The notes below the pieces were generated by a model. That model was not told the origin of the DNA and searched no databases. It was given only the letters and a program-made list of their open reading frames with translations. A DNA stretch of 64,000 bases, from contig JAHBXY010000008.1 of assembly GCA_019636275.1 (NCBI GenBank), forward strand, positions 1-64,000. The letters are read 5' to 3'. This stretch comes from Planctomycetota bacterium. GTDB lineage: Bacteria > Planctomycetota > J058. Every line of letters begins with the position of its first letter. The stretch's first letter is position 1. Positions 51,231 through 59,434 of the stretch are shown one piece after another. The translations under genes and the position numbers were made by a program.

Positions 51231-53032
51231 CGCGCCTGGCCTACCTGACCGCCAAGGCGCGCTGGATCGCCCGCGCCTGGGGGCGCCACCGCCCGTGGGT
51301 CCTCGTGCTCGTGCTGATGACGGCCGTCTCGGCCGGCGTCACGCTGGCCTACCCCCTCGTCTTCGGCCGCGTCGTCGACGAGCTGCACCGCGTCGTCGTC
51401 GCGCGCGCCGTCGACCCCGCCACGGTCGACCAGGGCGTCACACGCGTCGTGGCGATCCTGCTCGTCCTCGGCCTCCTGCGCTGGGTCGCCGCCCTCTACC
51501 CGGGCCTGCGGGCGCTCGTCAACGCCAAGATCGACCTGGACCTGCGCGAGCGCGCCTTCGCGGCGATCCTGCGCAAGGGGCACCGCTTCTTCAACCGCTT
51601 CCGCACGGGCGACGTCGTCACCCGCCTCACCGACGACATCGCCAGCTACCCCAAGATCGCCTGGTTCTGCTGCTCGGGCCTGTTCCGCGCCCTCGACTCG
51701 TCGACGCGGGTCGTCGTGTGCCTGGCGCTCATGGTCTGGCTCGACGCGCGCCTGGCCGCCTGGGCCCTCCTGCCGGTCCCCGGGATGATCGTCGTCTTCG
51801 TGCTCCTCCACCGCCGCCTCGGCCTGGCGACGACGGCCCAGCGCGCGGCGGCCAGCGAGACGAGCGACCACCTCGAGGCCGCCTTCTCCGGCGTCACGGT
51901 CGTGCAGGCGCACCGCGCCGAGGCGCGCATGGCCGACGCCCTGCGCGCCCAGCTCGAGCGCCGCGCCCAGGCCGAGGTGGCGCTGTCGCGCCTGTGGGTG
52001 CTCCTGTCGGTGTTCTTCCAGGCGCTCAACGTCGTCGGCCAGCTCGTCGTCGTGGTCGTCGGCGGCCTGCGCGTGATCGACGGCACCCTCGGCCTGGGCG
52101 AGTTCTTCTCCTTCTACCTCTACCTGGGCCTGCTCCTGGGGCCGATGATGGACCTGCCGAACCTGTTCGTCACCGGGCGCCAGGCGTTCGTGTGCATGGA
52201 GCGCCTCGACGAGCTCGAGGAGTTCGACCGCGCGGGCGAGGGCGGCGCCTGCCGCGGCGCCGCGCCGGTCGGCGACGTCACCCGGCTCGAGCTGCGCGCG
52301 GTCGAGTACGCCTACCCCGTCGAGGGCGGCGACGTGGCCCGGCCCGCCCTGCGCGGCGTGGACCTGGCCCTCGCCCGCGGCGAGCGCGTGGCCCTCGTCG
52401 GCCCGATCGGCGGCGGCAAGACGACCGCCGCGCGCGTCCTCGCCGGGGTCATCACGCCCGACGCGGGCCAGGTCCTCCTGGACGGCCGTTCGCTGGCCGA
52501 CCACGAGGGGCGGAGCTTCCGCCGCGCCCTGGCCTTCGTGCCGCAGGACCCGGTGCTCTTCAGCGCCACCCTGCGCGAGAACGTCGCCTTCGGACGGACG
52601 ACAGACGAGGCCGCGGTGTGGGACGCGCTCGACGTCGCCGGCGTCGCCGACGAGGTCCGCGCCATGCCGGGCGGCCTCGACCACGAGGTCGGCCTGCGCG
52701 GCCGCGGCCTCTCCGGCGGCCAGCGCCAGCGCCTGACGATCGCCCGCGCCCTCCTCGGCGCCCCGCAGGTGCTCGTGCTCGACGACATCACGGCCGCCCT
52801 CGACGCCGAGAACGAGGAGCGCTTCTGGCGCCGCGTCCTCGCCCGCTGGCCCGGGCTCACGGCGCTCGTCGTCACGCACCGCCTGGCCACCGCCCGGCGC
52901 ATGGACCGCGTCGTCATGCTCGACGAGGGCCGCATCGTCGCCCAGGGCCGCCACGACGACCTCATGCGCGACGTCCCCTGCTACCGCGACCTGTGGCGCT
53001 CGGGCGCCCTGGCGGCCGCCGCGGGGGCGTGA
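51227..53032 (+). CDS. ABC exporter half-transporter, subunit 2
   Basis: A 601-residue protein: six membrane helices (about 20-320), then an ATPase with Walker A GPIGGGKTT, intact signature LSGGQRQRLT, and Walker B VLDDITAALD, in which the catalytic Glu is Asp. Together with the altered signature of subunit 1 this yields one canonical and one degenerate ATP site, as in known heterodimeric exporters of the TM287/288 and BmrCD type. GTG 51227 in a GTGA overlap. The frame is open further upstream, but only within the preceding gene. Confidence 0.92.
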   Translation: MTRLAYLTAKARWIARAWGRHRPWVLVLVLMTAVSAGVTLAYPLVFGRVVDELHRVVVARAVDPATVDQGVTRVVAILLVLGLLRWVAALYPGLRALVNAKIDLDLRERAFAAILRKGHRFFNRFRTGDVVTRLTDDIASYPKIAWFCCSGLFRALDSSTRVVVCLALMVWLDARLAAWALLPVPGMIVVFVLLHRRLGLATTAQRAAASETSDHLEAAFSGVTVVQAHRAEARMADALRAQLERRAQAEVALSRLWVLLSVFFQALNVVGQLVVVVVGGLRVIDGTLGLGEFFSFYLYLGLLLGPMMDLPNLFVTGRQAFVCMERLDELEEFDRAGEGGACRGAAPVGDVTRLELRAVEYAYPVEGGDVARPALRGVDLALARGERVALVGPIGGGKTTAARVLAGVITPDAGQVLLDGRSLADHEGRSFRRALAFVPQDPVLFSATLRENVAFGRTTDEAAVWDALDVAGVADEVRAMPGGLDHEVGLRGRGLSGGQRQRLTIARALLGAPQVLVLDDITAALDAENEERFWRRVLARWPGLTALVVTHRLATARRMDRVVMLDEGRIVAQGRHDDLMRDVPCYRDLWRSGALAAAAGA

Positions 53033-53062
53033 GCGAGATCGGCGTCCGGCGCGCGCCGACGC

Positions 53063-53068
53063 TATGAT
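53063..53068 (+). promoter_or_regulatory. -10 box TATGAT
   Basis: TATGAT lies 19 nt before ATG 53088, with GGAG between. It argues against the ATGs at 53064 and 53067 as starts, since those bases form the box itself. Confidence 0.5.
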
Positions 53069-53087
53069 GGCCGGCGGAGAACGACCG

Positions 53088-53858
53088 ATGCCCTCACCGT
53101 TCCCCGGCATGGACCCCTGGCTCGAGGACCCGCAGGGCTGGACAGGAGTCCATACGCGCCTCGTCACCGTCCTGGGCGACGCCCTCGTCGCCGCGCTGAA
53201 GCCCCGCTACGAGGTTCGTATCGAGGAGCGGATCTACGTGGATCACGACCCCCCCGAGCCCATGCGCGCGGATGTGGCGCTGACGGAGGGCACCCGGCGC
53301 GGTCGGCCGCAGGCCGCCCAGGGGACCTCGGCCAGCCCCGTCATCGTCCCCACGGTGATGGGCGAGGAGATCCGCGAGCGCTTCCTGACCATCTGCTCGC
53401 GCGACGGAGAGGTCGTGACCGTCATCGAGGTCCTCTCGCCCACGAACAAGCGTGCGAAGGGGAGCGACGGGCGCCAGGAGTACCTCGCCAAGCGCGAGCG
53501 CGTCCTTCGAAGCACGGCGCACCTGGTCGAGATCGACCTCCTGCGGGCCGGCGAGCGGGTCCCCATGGCACGGCCGCTCCCGCCGGCCTCCTACTACGTC
53601 GTCGTCAGCCGCGCGCAACGCCGTCCCCGGTGCGAGGTCTACCCGATCCAGCTGCGCGACCGCCTCCCGCCCGTGGCGGTCCCGCTCCTGGGTGACGAGG
53701 AGGTCGAGGTCGACCTGCAGACGATCCTCGACACCGTCTACGACCGCGCCGGCTACGACGCCTACCTCGACCACGGCCGCCCGCTCCCGCCGCCGCCGCT
53801 CGACCCCGACGACGAGGCCTGGATGCGCGAGGCGCTCGCGCGGGGGCCCGCCCGCTGA
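53088..53858 (+). CDS. DUF4058 family protein
   Basis: A 256-residue protein of unknown function. The N-terminus MPSPFPGMDPWLED is the diagnostic DUF4058 start, followed by YEVRIEERIYVDHD and VTVIEVLSPTNKR. The latter resembles PD-(D/E)xK-type cores (IEVLSPTNK), suggesting a nuclease-like fold (inference). The family is common in planctomycetes and cyanobacteria, often in many copies. ATG 53088 is chosen by homology and the upstream -10 box. Followed after 28 bp by a DUF6065-like gene. Confidence 0.88.
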   Translation: MPSPFPGMDPWLEDPQGWTGVHTRLVTVLGDALVAALKPRYEVRIEERIYVDHDPPEPMRADVALTEGTRRGRPQAAQGTSASPVIVPTVMGEEIRERFLTICSRDGEVVTVIEVLSPTNKRAKGSDGRQEYLAKRERVLRSTAHLVEIDLLRAGERVPMARPLPPASYYVVVSRAQRRPRCEVYPIQLRDRLPPVAVPLLGDEEVEVDLQTILDTVYDRAGYDAYLDHGRPLPPPPLDPDDEAWMREALARGPAR

Positions 53859-53872
53859 CCCCGCGGGCGCGG

Positions 53873-53878
53873 TATGAC
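53873..53878 (+). promoter_or_regulatory. -10-like box TATGAC, leaderless start
   Basis: TATGAC ends 8 nt before ATG 53887. No ribosome site is visible. Confidence 0.4.
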
Positions 53879-53886
53879 GGGCGCCC

Positions 53887-54711
53887 ATGATCCACTTCTT
53901 CAAGTTCCGCCAGGACCTGCTCGACCCCGCCCCGGCGCGCGACGTCTACGTCAAGCGCCCGCCCGGCCGCGGGTGGCCCGAGGAGTGCCCGCCGGTGCGG
54001 GCCGCCAACGGGTTCGGCTTCGACCTCCTGGCCAACTTCGACCTGACCTTCGTCCGCGGCCGCGGCGGCTGGCGCGTCGAGGCGCCGGTCACGGTGCACA
54101 GCGACTTCGCCTGGGCCCCGCCCGATCAGGACCACGACCCCGGCCGTCCGCTCGAGCAGGAGTACGCCTGGTTCTGGGAGCGCGGGCAGACGATCCCGCA
54201 CCCCATCAGCGACGCCGTCTACGAGGAGATCCAGCACCAGGTCAAGGTGAGCACGTTCCTCTACCTGCGCACCGACCCGAACGAGTGCCTGCTCCTCACC
54301 GACCTGCCCAACCAGCCGCGCGAGCGCCCGTGGCGGGCCGTGTCGGCCCTGATCGAGACCGACTGGTACCCGGCCAGCTACCCCTGGCACTGCGTGCTGG
54401 AGCTCGACCCGCGCGCCCGCCGCGTGACGATCGCCCGCGGCGAGCCGCTGTGCCGGGTCGTCCCCGTGCGCCGCGACACCTACTTCGCCCGCCCGATGAC
54501 CCCGCTCGAGTTCGACGACTTCTTCGCCCGCGGCCAGCGCTGGCTCGAGACCCACGGCCGCCCGGCGGCCCCGCACGCCGCGGCGGCGCCCGCCCCCGAG
54601 CCCGGCCGCCGGCGGCGGGCGGCGCAGAGCGAGCCGGCGCCCGGGACGCTCGACATCACGCGGACCTACTCCCGGCAGCAGGTCCGCTCGCGTTTCGTCA
54701 TCGCCACGTGA
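53887..54711 (+). CDS. DUF6065-like protein
   Basis: A 274-residue protein without membrane segments. The pattern CPPVRAANGFGFDLLANFD (near 35-55), the mid-region IQHQVKVSTFLYLRTDPNE, AVSALIETDWYPASYPWH and GEPLCRVVPVRR agrees with my memory of the DUF6065 family, whose role is unknown. The last 60 residues are a disordered Ala/Pro/Arg tail. ATG 53887 with a -10-like box 8 nt before it. A 7-bp stem (54713-54719 with 54744-54750) directly after the stop may end transcription. Confidence 0.8.
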   Translation: MIHFFKFRQDLLDPAPARDVYVKRPPGRGWPEECPPVRAANGFGFDLLANFDLTFVRGRGGWRVEAPVTVHSDFAWAPPDQDHDPGRPLEQEYAWFWERGQTIPHPISDAVYEEIQHQVKVSTFLYLRTDPNECLLLTDLPNQPRERPWRAVSALIETDWYPASYPWHCVLELDPRARRVTIARGEPLCRVVPVRRDTYFARPMTPLEFDDFFARGQRWLETHGRPAAPHAAAAPAPEPGRRRRAAQSEPAPGTLDITRTYSRQQVRSRFVIAT

Positions 54712-54826
54712 GCCGGAGCCCCTGCGCACGTTCCCGCGCCTCCGCTCCGGGGGGCCGGGGACGACTTCGCACCCTCGGCGCGTAAGTGTCGCGCTGACGG
54801 TCAGGGCGCCCTGGCGCGCGGGGTGC

Positions 54827-56107
54827 GTGCAGGCCCGAGCGATGGTGCAGGAGCAGGCGGAGCAGGGCGCCGGAGTCCTCGACGAGGTCGTGATCACGCA
54901 CGCCCTCGACGACCGGCCGGCGCGGGAGCCCGACCACCGGGCGGAGAGCGCGGCGCTGCGCGCGCTGGCGGGCGCGACGGCGCGCGAGCCCGGCGCGGTG
55001 CCGGAGAGCCTCGTCCGGCTCGCGCTCGAGCTCTGCGACGCGGGTACCGCGGGGCTGAGCCTCCTCGAGCGTGACGACCGGGGGCGCGAAGTCTTCCGCT
55101 GGGTGGCCGTGACCGGCGGCCTGGCCGACAGCGCCGGGCGGACGGCTCCCCGGGCGGACAGCCCGTGCGGGGTGTGCCTGGATCGCGGCGCGCCGCAGCT
55201 CTTCTCGAGGCCGGAGCGCGCCTTCCCGTTCCTGTTCGGCGCCGACCTCGTGGAGGGCCTGTTCGTGCCCTTCGTGGGCGCGCACGGTCCGCTGGGCACC
55301 CTGTGGGTCCTCTCGCACGACGCGCGGCGCCGGTTCGACCGCGAGGACGTGCGGCTGCTCGAGAGCCTCGGCGAGGTCGCCGCCGCCGCCACCGAGCGCG
55401 ACCGGGCGCACCACCGGGCCGAGGAGGCGCTGGCCACGCGCGACCGCTTCCTGTCGATCGTCAGCCACGACCTGCGCAACCTGTTGAGCGTGGTCCTCAT
55501 GAACGCGGCCATGCTCGTCCGGCACGCCACGGCGGCCGGGCAGATCGACGTCCTGCGCTGGGCCGAGCGGACGCGCAGCGCGTCCGACCAGATGTCCAGG
55601 CTCGTCCACGCGCTCCTCGACTCGGCGGCGATCGAGGCCGGCCGCCTCGAGCTCGCGCGCGAGGCGGTCGACCTCGGCGGGCTCCTGCGCGAGGCCGCCG
55701 CGGGGGTCGAGCCGCTGGCCGGCCCGCGCCGGATCGCCCTGCTGGTCGCGCCCGCCGCGAGCGGGGCGACCGTCATCGACGCCGACCCCGGCCGGCTGCG
55801 CCAGGTGCTCGACAACCTGCTGACGAACGCGGTCAAGCACAGCCCGCCGGGCGGGACGGTCACGCTCGAGGCCACCGCCGCGGGCCGCGAGGTGGTCGTG
55901 GCGGTCTCAGACGAAGGCCCCGGGATCGACCCCGAGGCGCTGCCGCGCCTCTTCGAGCGCTTCGCTCACGGCCGCAAGGGCGGCCACGGCCTCGGCCTGT
56001 GGATCGCCCGCCTGCTGGTCGAGGCCCACGGCGGGCGCATCCGGGCCGAGTCGCGCCCGGGCGCCGGGAGCACCTTCTACGTCGCGCTCCCCCGCCGCGC
56101 GGGGTGA
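54827..56107 (+). CDS. GAF-domain sensor histidine kinase
   Basis: A 426-residue soluble kinase. GAF domain about 45-190 (DAGTAGLSLLERDD; SPCGVCLDRGAPQLFSRPE suggests a phytochrome-like or redox GAF), then HisKA with H-box IVSHDLRNLLSVV near 210 and an HATPase domain with NLLTNAVKHSPPGG, DEGPGID and GHGLGLWIARLL. The signal is unknown. No response regulator adjoins directly (the RegA-type one follows the next kinase). The start is uncertain: GTG 54827 or ATG 54842, both with weak ribosome sites. Its TGA lies within a 16-bp perfect palindrome. Confidence 0.88.
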   Translation: MQARAMVQEQAEQGAGVLDEVVITHALDDRPAREPDHRAESAALRALAGATAREPGAVPESLVRLALELCDAGTAGLSLLERDDRGREVFRWVAVTGGLADSAGRTAPRADSPCGVCLDRGAPQLFSRPERAFPFLFGADLVEGLFVPFVGAHGPLGTLWVLSHDARRRFDREDVRLLESLGEVAAAATERDRAHHRAEEALATRDRFLSIVSHDLRNLLSVVLMNAAMLVRHATAAGQIDVLRWAERTRSASDQMSRLVHALLDSAAIEAGRLELAREAVDLGGLLREAAAGVEPLAGPRRIALLVAPAASGATVIDADPGRLRQVLDNLLTNAVKHSPPGGTVTLEATAAGREVVVAVSDEGPGIDPEALPRLFERFAHGRKGGHGLGLWIARLLVEAHGGRIRAESRPGAGSTFYVALPRRAG

Positions 56108-56118
56108 CCGCGGTCACC
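56103..56118. repeat. 16-bp perfect palindrome GGTGACCGCGGTCACC
   Basis: Overlaps the stop codon of the GAF kinase gene. It could be an operator for a dimeric regulator or a weak hairpin. The remaining 170 bp to the next gene show nothing else. Confidence 0.6.
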
Positions 56119-56278
56119 GCTCGAACCGGGACACGTAGGCAGCGAAGACGATCCCCGTCGACGTCGTCGACCCTCGTGGCCTCCTGATCCCCGGGACGAC
56201 CTGCGCGGTCCTCCCCGGAGGGCCGGCCGGCCGCGAGGCGCCCCCCTCGCGAGCGCATCACGGTCGACCGCGCGGCGC

Positions 56279-56284
56279 TATCCT
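56279..56284 (+). promoter_or_regulatory. -10 box TATCCT, leaderless start
   Basis: TATCCT is followed by GTG at once (56285) and by a second in-frame GTG at 56291, 6 nt later. The spacing favours 56291 as a leaderless start. Confidence 0.55.
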
Positions 56285-56290
56285 GTGGGC

Positions 56291-57700
56291 GTGAGCGCCG
56301 AGCCCGCCCTCGCCCCCCTGTCCCGCGATCCGCCGGCCGTCCTGCTCTCGTCGGGCGACGGCCCCGCGCCGCAGCCCCTGGCGGCCCTCCTGCGCTTCCC
56401 GGCCGGGTCGGCCGCCGGCGTCGTCCTGCCGTGGCTCGTGCGCCTCAGGTGGGTCGCCGTCTCGGGCCAGGCGCTCACGGTCTGGCTCGTGTGGCGCCTG
56501 CTCGAGGCGGAGCTCCCGCTGTGGCCGCTCGTGGTCACGATCGCCGTGGCCGCGGCGAGCAACGTGGCGCTCCAGGTCGTCCTGGCCCGGGGCGCGCCCG
56601 ACCGGCGGCTCCTGCCGGCGGTCCTCACGCTCGACACGCTCCTCCTCACCTTGCTGCTCTACTTCAGCGGCGGGCCGACGAACCCCTTCGGCGTCCTCTA
56701 CGTCGTCCACGTGGCCATGGCCGCCATGGTCCTCAGCCCGCGCTGGACCTGGTGGATGGTCGCCCTCTCGGCGCTCTGCTACGGGGCGCTGTTCATCGAC
56801 CACGTCCCCTTGCACCTCGCCGGGGGCGAGGTCTCGCCGCGCGTGTTCCTCCTCGGCTCGTGGGTGGCCCTCACGCTCGTCGCCGCCGTGACGGCCGTGT
56901 TCATCGAGCGCATCTCGACGGCCCTGCGCCGGCGCGAGGAGCAGCTCGGCCACGCGCGCACGCTCGCCGAGCGCAACGAGCGGCTGGCGTCGCTCACGAC
57001 GCTCGCCGCCGGCGCCGCCCACGAGCTGGGCACGCCGCTGGGCACGATCGCCGTCGTGGCCCGCGAGCTCGAGCGGGCGGCCGAGCGGCTGCGCCAGGCC
57101 ACCCCCGAGGCGGACGAGCAGGCCCTCGGGCGCCTCGGCGGCCTCATGGAGGACGCGCGCCTCGTGCGGGCCGAGGTCGACCGCTGCCGGCGCATCCTCG
57201 ACCGCATGGGGGCGCAGGCCGAGCGCAGCGTCGTGCCGCCCCCCTCCCGCGTGGCCCCGGCCGACCTGCTCGCCGACCTGCGCGAGGAGCTGCCGACCTC
57301 GCAGCGCCCCGCCGTGCGCCTCGACGACCGCGCGGGGCCCGTCGACGTGCCGCGCCAGGACCTCGTGCAGGCGCTCCTGCCGCTCGTGACCAACGCCCTC
57401 GACGCCACCGAGGGCGCCGGCCCGGTGAACCTCGAGGTGGGGCGCGACGGGCCGGTCCTGCGCTTCGTCGTTCGCGACGCGGGGGCGGGCATGCCGCCCG
57501 ACGTGCTGGCGCGCGCGAGCGAGCCGTTCTTCACCACCAAGCCGCCCGGGCGCGGCACGGGGCTCGGGCTCTACCTGGTGCGCCTCCTGGCCGAGCGCCT
57601 GGGCGGCCGGCTGCGCCTCGAGTCGCGCTCGCCCGGCGGGACGACCGCGACGCTCGAGCTGCCCGAGGCGCGGCTCGAGCCGCAGGGGAGGGCCGCGTGA
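56291..57700 (+). CDS. regB: redox-sensing histidine kinase, RegB/PrrB type
   Basis: A 469-residue kinase. Six membrane helices (about 40-215) contain SGGPTNPF near 126, the conserved GGxxNPF quinone-binding motif of RegB. After a coiled segment the H-box reads AAGAAHELGTPLGTI near 240, almost identical to RegB. HATPase motifs follow (NALDATEGAG, DAGAGMPP, GTGLGLYLVRLLAE). RegB senses respiratory quinone/redox state and controls energy metabolism genes. Its stop overlaps the RegA-type regulator by 4 bp, giving the classic pair. Found mainly in Proteobacteria, so its presence here is noteworthy. Confidence 0.92.
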   Translation: MSAEPALAPLSRDPPAVLLSSGDGPAPQPLAALLRFPAGSAAGVVLPWLVRLRWVAVSGQALTVWLVWRLLEAELPLWPLVVTIAVAAASNVALQVVLARGAPDRRLLPAVLTLDTLLLTLLLYFSGGPTNPFGVLYVVHVAMAAMVLSPRWTWWMVALSALCYGALFIDHVPLHLAGGEVSPRVFLLGSWVALTLVAAVTAVFIERISTALRRREEQLGHARTLAERNERLASLTTLAAGAAHELGTPLGTIAVVARELERAAERLRQATPEADEQALGRLGGLMEDARLVRAEVDRCRRILDRMGAQAERSVVPPPSRVAPADLLADLREELPTSQRPAVRLDDRAGPVDVPRQDLVQALLPLVTNALDATEGAGPVNLEVGRDGPVLRFVVRDAGAGMPPDVLARASEPFFTTKPPGRGTGLGLYLVRLLAERLGGRLRLESRSPGGTTATLELPEARLEPQGRAA

Positions 57701-58245
57701 GCGAGGCCGAGGGCGCCGTGCTCGTCGTCGACGACGACGTGACCTTCCGCACCCGCCTGGTGCGCGCCTTCCAGGAGCGCGGGTTCGCCGCCCACGGGGC
57801 GGGGACCCACGCCGAGGCGCTGGACCTGGCCCGGAGCGTCAGCCCGGACCTGGCCGTCGTCGACCTGCGCATGGCCGGCGAGTCGGGCCTCGACGTCGTG
57901 CGCGACCTCAAGGCGCTCGACGCCACGACGCGCGTCCTCGTGCTCACGGGCTACGGGAGCATCGCCACGGCGATCGAGGCCGTGCGCCTCGGCGCCGAGG
58001 ACTACCTGACCAAGCCCGCCGACGCCGACCAGCTCCTCGGCGCGTTCGAGCGCGCCCAGAGCAAGCGCGTCGGCGCCGAGCCGCCGCCGCCCGGCGTGGC
58101 CCCGTCGCTGGCGCGCGTGGAGTGGGAGCACATCCAGCGCGTCCTGCAGGACTGCGAGGGCAACATCACCAAGGCCGCGCGGATCCTGGGCATCCACCGG
58201 CGCTCGCTCCAGCGCAAGCTGGCGAACTACCCGCCGTACCGCTGA
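57697..58245 (+). CDS. regA: response regulator, RegA/ActR/PrrA type
   Basis: A 182-residue protein. Receiver domain 1-125 with phospho-acceptor Asp56 (LAVVDLRMAG), Thr in VLVLTGYGS and Lys in LTKPAD. A linker with four prolines (EPPPPG, conserved in RegA) follows, then a Fis-type helix-turn-helix (NITKAARILGIHRRSLQRKL). It is the DNA-binding partner of the RegB-type kinase. GTG 57697 in a GTGA overlap. A perfect 23-bp inverted repeat lies 35 bp after the stop and probably ends the transcript. Confidence 0.95.
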   Translation: MSEAEGAVLVVDDDVTFRTRLVRAFQERGFAAHGAGTHAEALDLARSVSPDLAVVDLRMAGESGLDVVRDLKALDATTRVLVLTGYGSIATAIEAVRLGAEDYLTKPADADQLLGAFERAQSKRVGAEPPPPGVAPSLARVEWEHIQRVLQDCEGNITKAARILGIHRRSLQRKLANYPPYR

Positions 58246-58279
58246 CCGGTGTGCTCGACGGCTACGGCCGCGGATGCCG

Positions 58280-58348
58280 GGCGGGGCGGCGCGCGCGCGG
58301 GCTCGAAGTAGGTCGCTACGTCGTCGCCCGCGCGCGCGCCGCCCCGCC
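58280..58348. terminator. perfect 23-bp inverted repeat after regA
   Basis: 58280-58302 is exactly complementary to 58326-58348, with a 23-bp spacer. Extremely GC-rich and stable. It is preceded at 58255-58277 by the end box of the dispersed repeat family (CGACGGCTACGGCCGCGG), so it may be a remodelled member. Confidence 0.7.
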
Positions 58349-58422
58349 TCGTCCTCCGCGACCTCGCCTCGCTCGCGGCTCCGATCGCGGGCTGGTCACC
58401 AGCGACCCACGCGCAGGGCCGA

Positions 58423-58451
58423 CTGCCCGAGGCGTGACCCGCGCTTACAAT
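58423..58451 (+). promoter_or_regulatory. promoter of ABC ATPase gene
   Basis: CTGCCC (58423-58428), exactly 17 bp, TACAAT (58446-58451). The ribosome site GGAGG follows at 58466. Confidence 0.65.
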
Positions 58452-58474
58452 GCCGCGCCTTCCCCGGAGGAGCG

Positions 58475-59434
58475 ATGAGCGCCGTCACCCCTGCGCTCGA
58501 GGTGCAGGAGCTGGTCAAGGTCTACCCGTCGGGCGTGCGCGCCGTCGACGGGGTGTCGTTCACCGTCGAGCCGGGCGAGGTTTTCGCCCTGCTCGGCCCC
58601 AACGGGGCCGGCAAGTCGACGACGATCCGCGTCGTCGCCACGCTGCTGCGGCCGACGTCGGGCGCCGTGCGGGTGCTCGGGCACGACGTCGTCTCGGCCC
58701 CCGACCAGGCCCGGGCGGCGATCGGCTACGTGCCGCAGGAGGTGGCCCTCGACCGGCACCTGACGGCGCGGCAGCACCTCGAGCTGAGCGGCCGGCTCTA
58801 CCGCGTGCCCGCGGCCGCCCTGCGCGCGCGCGTGGGCGAGCTGCTGGCGCTCGTCGAGCTGACCGACCGCGCCGACGAGCCGGTGAAGCGCTTCTCGGGC
58901 GGCATGAAGAAGCGGCTCGACCTGGCCTGCGGGCTCCTGCACCGGCCGCGCCTCCTGATCCTCGACGAGCCCACGGTCGGCCTCGACATCCAGACGCGGC
59001 TGCGCATCTGGCGCTTCGTGGCCGAGCTGCGCGCGGCGGGGACGGCGATCCTCCTCACGACGCACGACATGGAGGAGGCCGACGAGCTGGCCGATCGCGT
59101 GGCGATCGTCGACCACGGCAAGGTCCAGGCGCTGGGCACGGCGGCCGCGCTCAAGGCCGGGTTCGGCGGCGAGATGGTCAAGGCCGACCTCGGCCGGACC
59201 GAGCTCGAGCCGGCCGCCCTCGAGGCCTTGCGCGGGCTCGAGGGGGTCTCGGCCGTCGAGCGGCGCGGGCGCGCGCTCCTGTTCACGACCGCCGGCGCGC
59301 GCGACCTCGCGCCGAAGGTGGCGGCCGCCCTCGAGGCGCGGGGGGCGCCGGCGCGCGCGCTGGCGTTCGGCCCGCCGACGCTCGACGACGTGTTCCTGAA
59401 GATCACCGGCCACGCCATCAGGGACGAGGCATGA
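58475..59434 (+). CDS. ABC transporter ATPase (DrrA/CcmA type)
   Basis: A 319-residue ATPase: Walker A GPNGAGKSTT near 43, Q-loop YVPQEVALD, signature FSGGMKKRLDL, Walker B LLILDEPTVGLD, switch TTHD. The C-terminal 80 residues have the extra domain seen in DrrA-like ATPases (PTLDDVFLKITGH). It works with the permease encoded next (ATGA overlap) as a type-2 exporter of unknown substrate, such as a drug or polysaccharide. ATG 58475 with GGAGG 4 nt upstream and a clear promoter. Confidence 0.93.
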   Translation: MSAVTPALEVQELVKVYPSGVRAVDGVSFTVEPGEVFALLGPNGAGKSTTIRVVATLLRPTSGAVRVLGHDVVSAPDQARAAIGYVPQEVALDRHLTARQHLELSGRLYRVPAAALRARVGELLALVELTDRADEPVKRFSGGMKKRLDLACGLLHRPRLLILDEPTVGLDIQTRLRIWRFVAELRAAGTAILLTTHDMEEADELADRVAIVDHGKVQALGTAAALKAGFGGEMVKADLGRTELEPAALEALRGLEGVSAVERRGRALLFTTAGARDLAPKVAAALEARGAPARALAFGPPTLDDVFLKITGHAIRDEA

